Both the position numbers and the translations under genes were made by a program. Below, in pieces: positions 25,620-27,192 of a stretch of DNA of 27,192 bases. Below the pieces are notes generated by a model that was not told the DNA's origin, searched no databases, and was given only the letters and a program-made list of their open reading frames with translations. The first letter of the stretch is position 1. Every line of letters begins with the position of its first letter. The stretch comes from a virus: positions 8,282-35,473 of IMG/VR virus record IMGVR_UViG_3300030085_001083; one strand, written 5' to 3'.

Positions 25620-27116
25620 TCACTCGCCACGCTTTACTACGATATCGTCTATCCTTAGTATGCTAATGGTGACTTCGCTAGCAGATTGCACTGCTTGCTT
25701 GACTAGGTCAAGTGGCTCCCATACATTGGCTTCTACCATGGAACAAGCCCCACCATTCTCTATATCTGGACCAGCGTCGCTGTTACCTTGTTGGTGTTCG
25801 TTTCTTAGAGTCAATACAGTGTCTAGTGGGTCATGACCTGCGTTCTCAGCGATAGTGGCAGGTATAGACTCAAGAGCCTCAGCAAACGCATCGATAGCCA
25901 TCTGCTCTCTACCACCTGCTTCCGCAGCCCTTTGCCTTAGATGGAGGGCTGCATTGAGATAGGCAGAGCCTCCACCGGGCACCACGCCTAGAGTGGTGTA
26001 AGCCAAGCAGACCACACCTAGTGCGTCTTCAAAGCCACGCTCAGTCTCATCGAGAGTTTGCTTAGTAGCGCCTCTTAGAATAAGTGTAGTTACTTCTCCT
26101 TCACCCTTAACTACGACATACTTCATGTCACCGATAGTCTTGCACTCTGCGTCGCAGTTTACAGCCTCTTGTAGGTCTTCTGTAGTGTGCGCTATTGTAG
26201 TGTTGAGTAGTTTGGACAAAGCAGTCATGTCACTCTCAGGAACTCTATGAACCAGAGAAATGCCTTGTTTTGCTAATGTCGCCGCAACTACCTCATTCAC
26301 GCTATCTCTAACGAATACGGTACCGCCATCCGGTAACATACTGATGATTTGTTGCGCTTTTTCGACCCAGTTGTCACGACCAGTCTGTCGTTTGTACTGT
26401 TGATATTCAGCAGCCGAGCCCAAACTCAGTTGGACATTGTCATCGCTTTTACTGTCACTCAGACTAGTGTTGATGAGTATAGCCTTGCCATTTGGTTTCA
26501 TAGGCATGGCAGGTAGCATGAACTCCTTATGGAGGACTACGCCACTAAAGCACGATGAATCGTCTAGGCTACCACCGGGTTGACAAAGAACACGGATTCG
26601 GTCAAACTCTCCCCCGGCCTTCTCAACTGCTTCTACGCACAAAGCACTTACATGCTCGATGCTAGATTCAAGCGCTTTCCCTGTGATTGAAGTCTTAGCC
26701 ACATTCTGTAGGTGGTCTTTGGCATCTACTTTGAGTGTCTCAAGATGTTCTGTAGTCCACCTAGATGCCTGTCTGTAACCTCTACAGATTACATTGGCGT
26801 GTAGGCCTTTGTTGAACAGGAGTTCACTGTTACCCAGTAATTCACCTGCTAAGACCACTGTACTCGTAGTACCATCATAGCACATACTTTCCTGTGTGTT
26901 GGCAGCCTCGACTACCATCTTAGCGGCAGGGTGACTTGCATCTAACTCCTGCAATATGGTAGCACCGTCGTTAGTGACTATCACATTGCCACCAGCGTCT
27001 ACCATCATTTTGTCCATCCCCATCGGACCCAGTGTAGTTTTCACTGTACCGACAGTTCTCTTTGCTGCTCTTATATTGTGCACTACTGCACTAATGCTCT
27101 GTTCTTGTTCGCTCAT
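25620..27116 (-). CDS. Thermosome subunit (group II chaperonin)
   Basis: The product is 498 aa on the - strand; ATG 27116 is chosen because AGAGGG (27123-27128) stands 6 nt before it (ATG 27140 would add eight residues and lacks a site). Group II chaperonins form double rings that fold proteins with ATP. Equatorial motifs are clear: TTLGPMGMDKMMVD (27-40), NDGATIL (49-55), DGTTSTVVLAGELL (81-94), ERGFEDALGVV (359-369, catalytic-type D364), VVPGGGSAYL (378-387), ENAGHDPLD (424-432) and SASEVTISILRIDD (478-491). The apical lid helix region (about 231-260) is kept, so it is group II and not GroEL. Oddities: the usual N-terminal segment before the TTLGPKGMDKM motif is about 25-30 residues shorter than in host thermosomes, and the conserved GDGTT reads YDGTT. 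Usual length is about 540-550 aa. Its place beside viral tail genes suggests a virus-encoded folding helper. Confidence 0.95.
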   Translation of the reverse strand: MSEQEQSISAVVHNIRAAKRTVGTVKTTLGPMGMDKMMVDAGGNVIVTNDGATILQELDASHPAAKMVVEAANTQESMCYDGTTSTVVLAGELLGNSELLFNKGLHANVICRGYRQASRWTTEHLETLKVDAKDHLQNVAKTSITGKALESSIEHVSALCVEAVEKAGGEFDRIRVLCQPGGSLDDSSCFSGVVLHKEFMLPAMPMKPNGKAILINTSLSDSKSDDNVQLSLGSAAEYQQYKRQTGRDNWVEKAQQIISMLPDGGTVFVRDSVNEVVAATLAKQGISLVHRVPESDMTALSKLLNTTIAHTTEDLQEAVNCDAECKTIGDMKYVVVKGEGEVTTLILRGATKQTLDETERGFEDALGVVCLAYTTLGVVPGGGSAYLNAALHLRQRAAEAGGREQMAIDAFAEALESIPATIAENAGHDPLDTVLTLRNEHQQGNSDAGPDIENGGACSMVEANVWEPLDLVKQAVQSASEVTISILRIDDIVVKRGE

Positions 27117-27192
27117 TGTTTTCCCTCTCAAAATATTCATCTAATATGGAATCTATACAGGAAGTACATACTCTGTGCTTAGAGCATCTAAT
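27091..27192 (-). CDS. C-terminal end of zinc-knuckle-like protein (partial)
   Basis: A - strand frame enters at 27192 and stops at TAG 27091-27093, overlapping the thermosome start by 26 nt. The visible 33 residues begin IRCSKHRVCTSCIDSILDEY and end NNERTRTEH. The cysteines (C, then CxxC six residues later) look like part of a zinc-binding site. The overlap suggests translational coupling to the thermosome. The N-terminal part is outside the window, so function is unknown. Confidence 0.45.
   Translation of the reverse strand: MRCSKHRVCTSCIDSILDEYFERENNERTRTEH
27123..27128 (-). promoter_or_regulatory. Shine-Dalgarno that selects thermosome ATG 27116
   Basis: Read on the - strand, AGAGGG lies 6 nt before ATG 27116. 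It makes the protein start MSEQEQ rather than at ATG 27140. Confidence 0.7.

Noticed and set aside
25620-27116. Bacterial GroEL
   Set aside because: The TTLGPMGMDKM and NDGATIL motifs and the helical lid segment belong to group II chaperonins, so it is a thermosome.
1-27192. CRISPR arrays, tRNA genes, insertion sequences, attachment sites
   Set aside because: Looked for direct repeats, cloverleaf-like segments and transposase motifs; none could be supported, and nearly every base is coding.

Overview
The window looks like the tail and baseplate segment of a double-stranded DNA tailed virus (or provirus) that infects an archaeon. Two things support this. First, the + strand is a tightly packed run of structural-type genes: tail-assembly-chaperone-like small proteins, paralogous baseplate proteins, LamG-type lectin folds, a hub-like protein and a tail-fibre-like protein. 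Second, the right end encodes a group II (archaeal) chaperonin, a thermosome, on the opposite strand. Shine-Dalgarno sites are strong and often read AGGTGAT or GGGAG. A marine planktonic host such as Marine Group II / Poseidoniales fits my recollection that viruses of that group ('magroviruses') can carry thermosome genes, but this is inference and was not checked against a database.

Layout. Positions 1-74 hold the end of an upstream gene. Positions 84-1234 carry four small overlapping genes: an acidic 73-aa protein, two chaperone-like proteins in an overlapping -1 relation, and a coiled-coil 136-aa protein at the place where a tape measure gene is expected. Positions 1255-5826 carry two paralogous baseplate-type proteins (845 and 674 aa), the first with an inserted LamG domain. 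Positions 5828-21637 are one uninterrupted 5269-codon gene, 58% of the window, starting with a LamG-like domain; it is the likely giant adhesin, fibre or baseplate protein. Then come a small HD-domain (p)ppGpp-hydrolase-like enzyme (21643-22068), a hub-like protein (22071-23723), a 118-aa beta-rich protein (23726-24082), a 393-aa fibre-like protein (24079-25260) and an 85-aa zinc-ribbon protein (25265-25522).

At 25522/25523 the + strand run meets a convergent - strand run with no intergenic base. In its reading direction that run is a partial zinc-knuckle protein (enters at 27192), the thermosome (27116-25620) and a 31-aa zinc-finger-like peptide (25618-25523).

The + strand genes probably act together in building the tail tip and binding the host, with folding help from the chaperonin. 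The HD enzyme is the metabolic outlier. Beyond the genes, the most striking sequence-level property is the complete absence, in a by-eye scan, of three palindromic tetramers (GATC, AGCT and ACGT) over 27,192 bases, which suggests strong selection by host restriction. No RNA genes, CRISPR arrays, insertion sequences or attachment sites were seen, and no gap over 100 bases lacks a gene.
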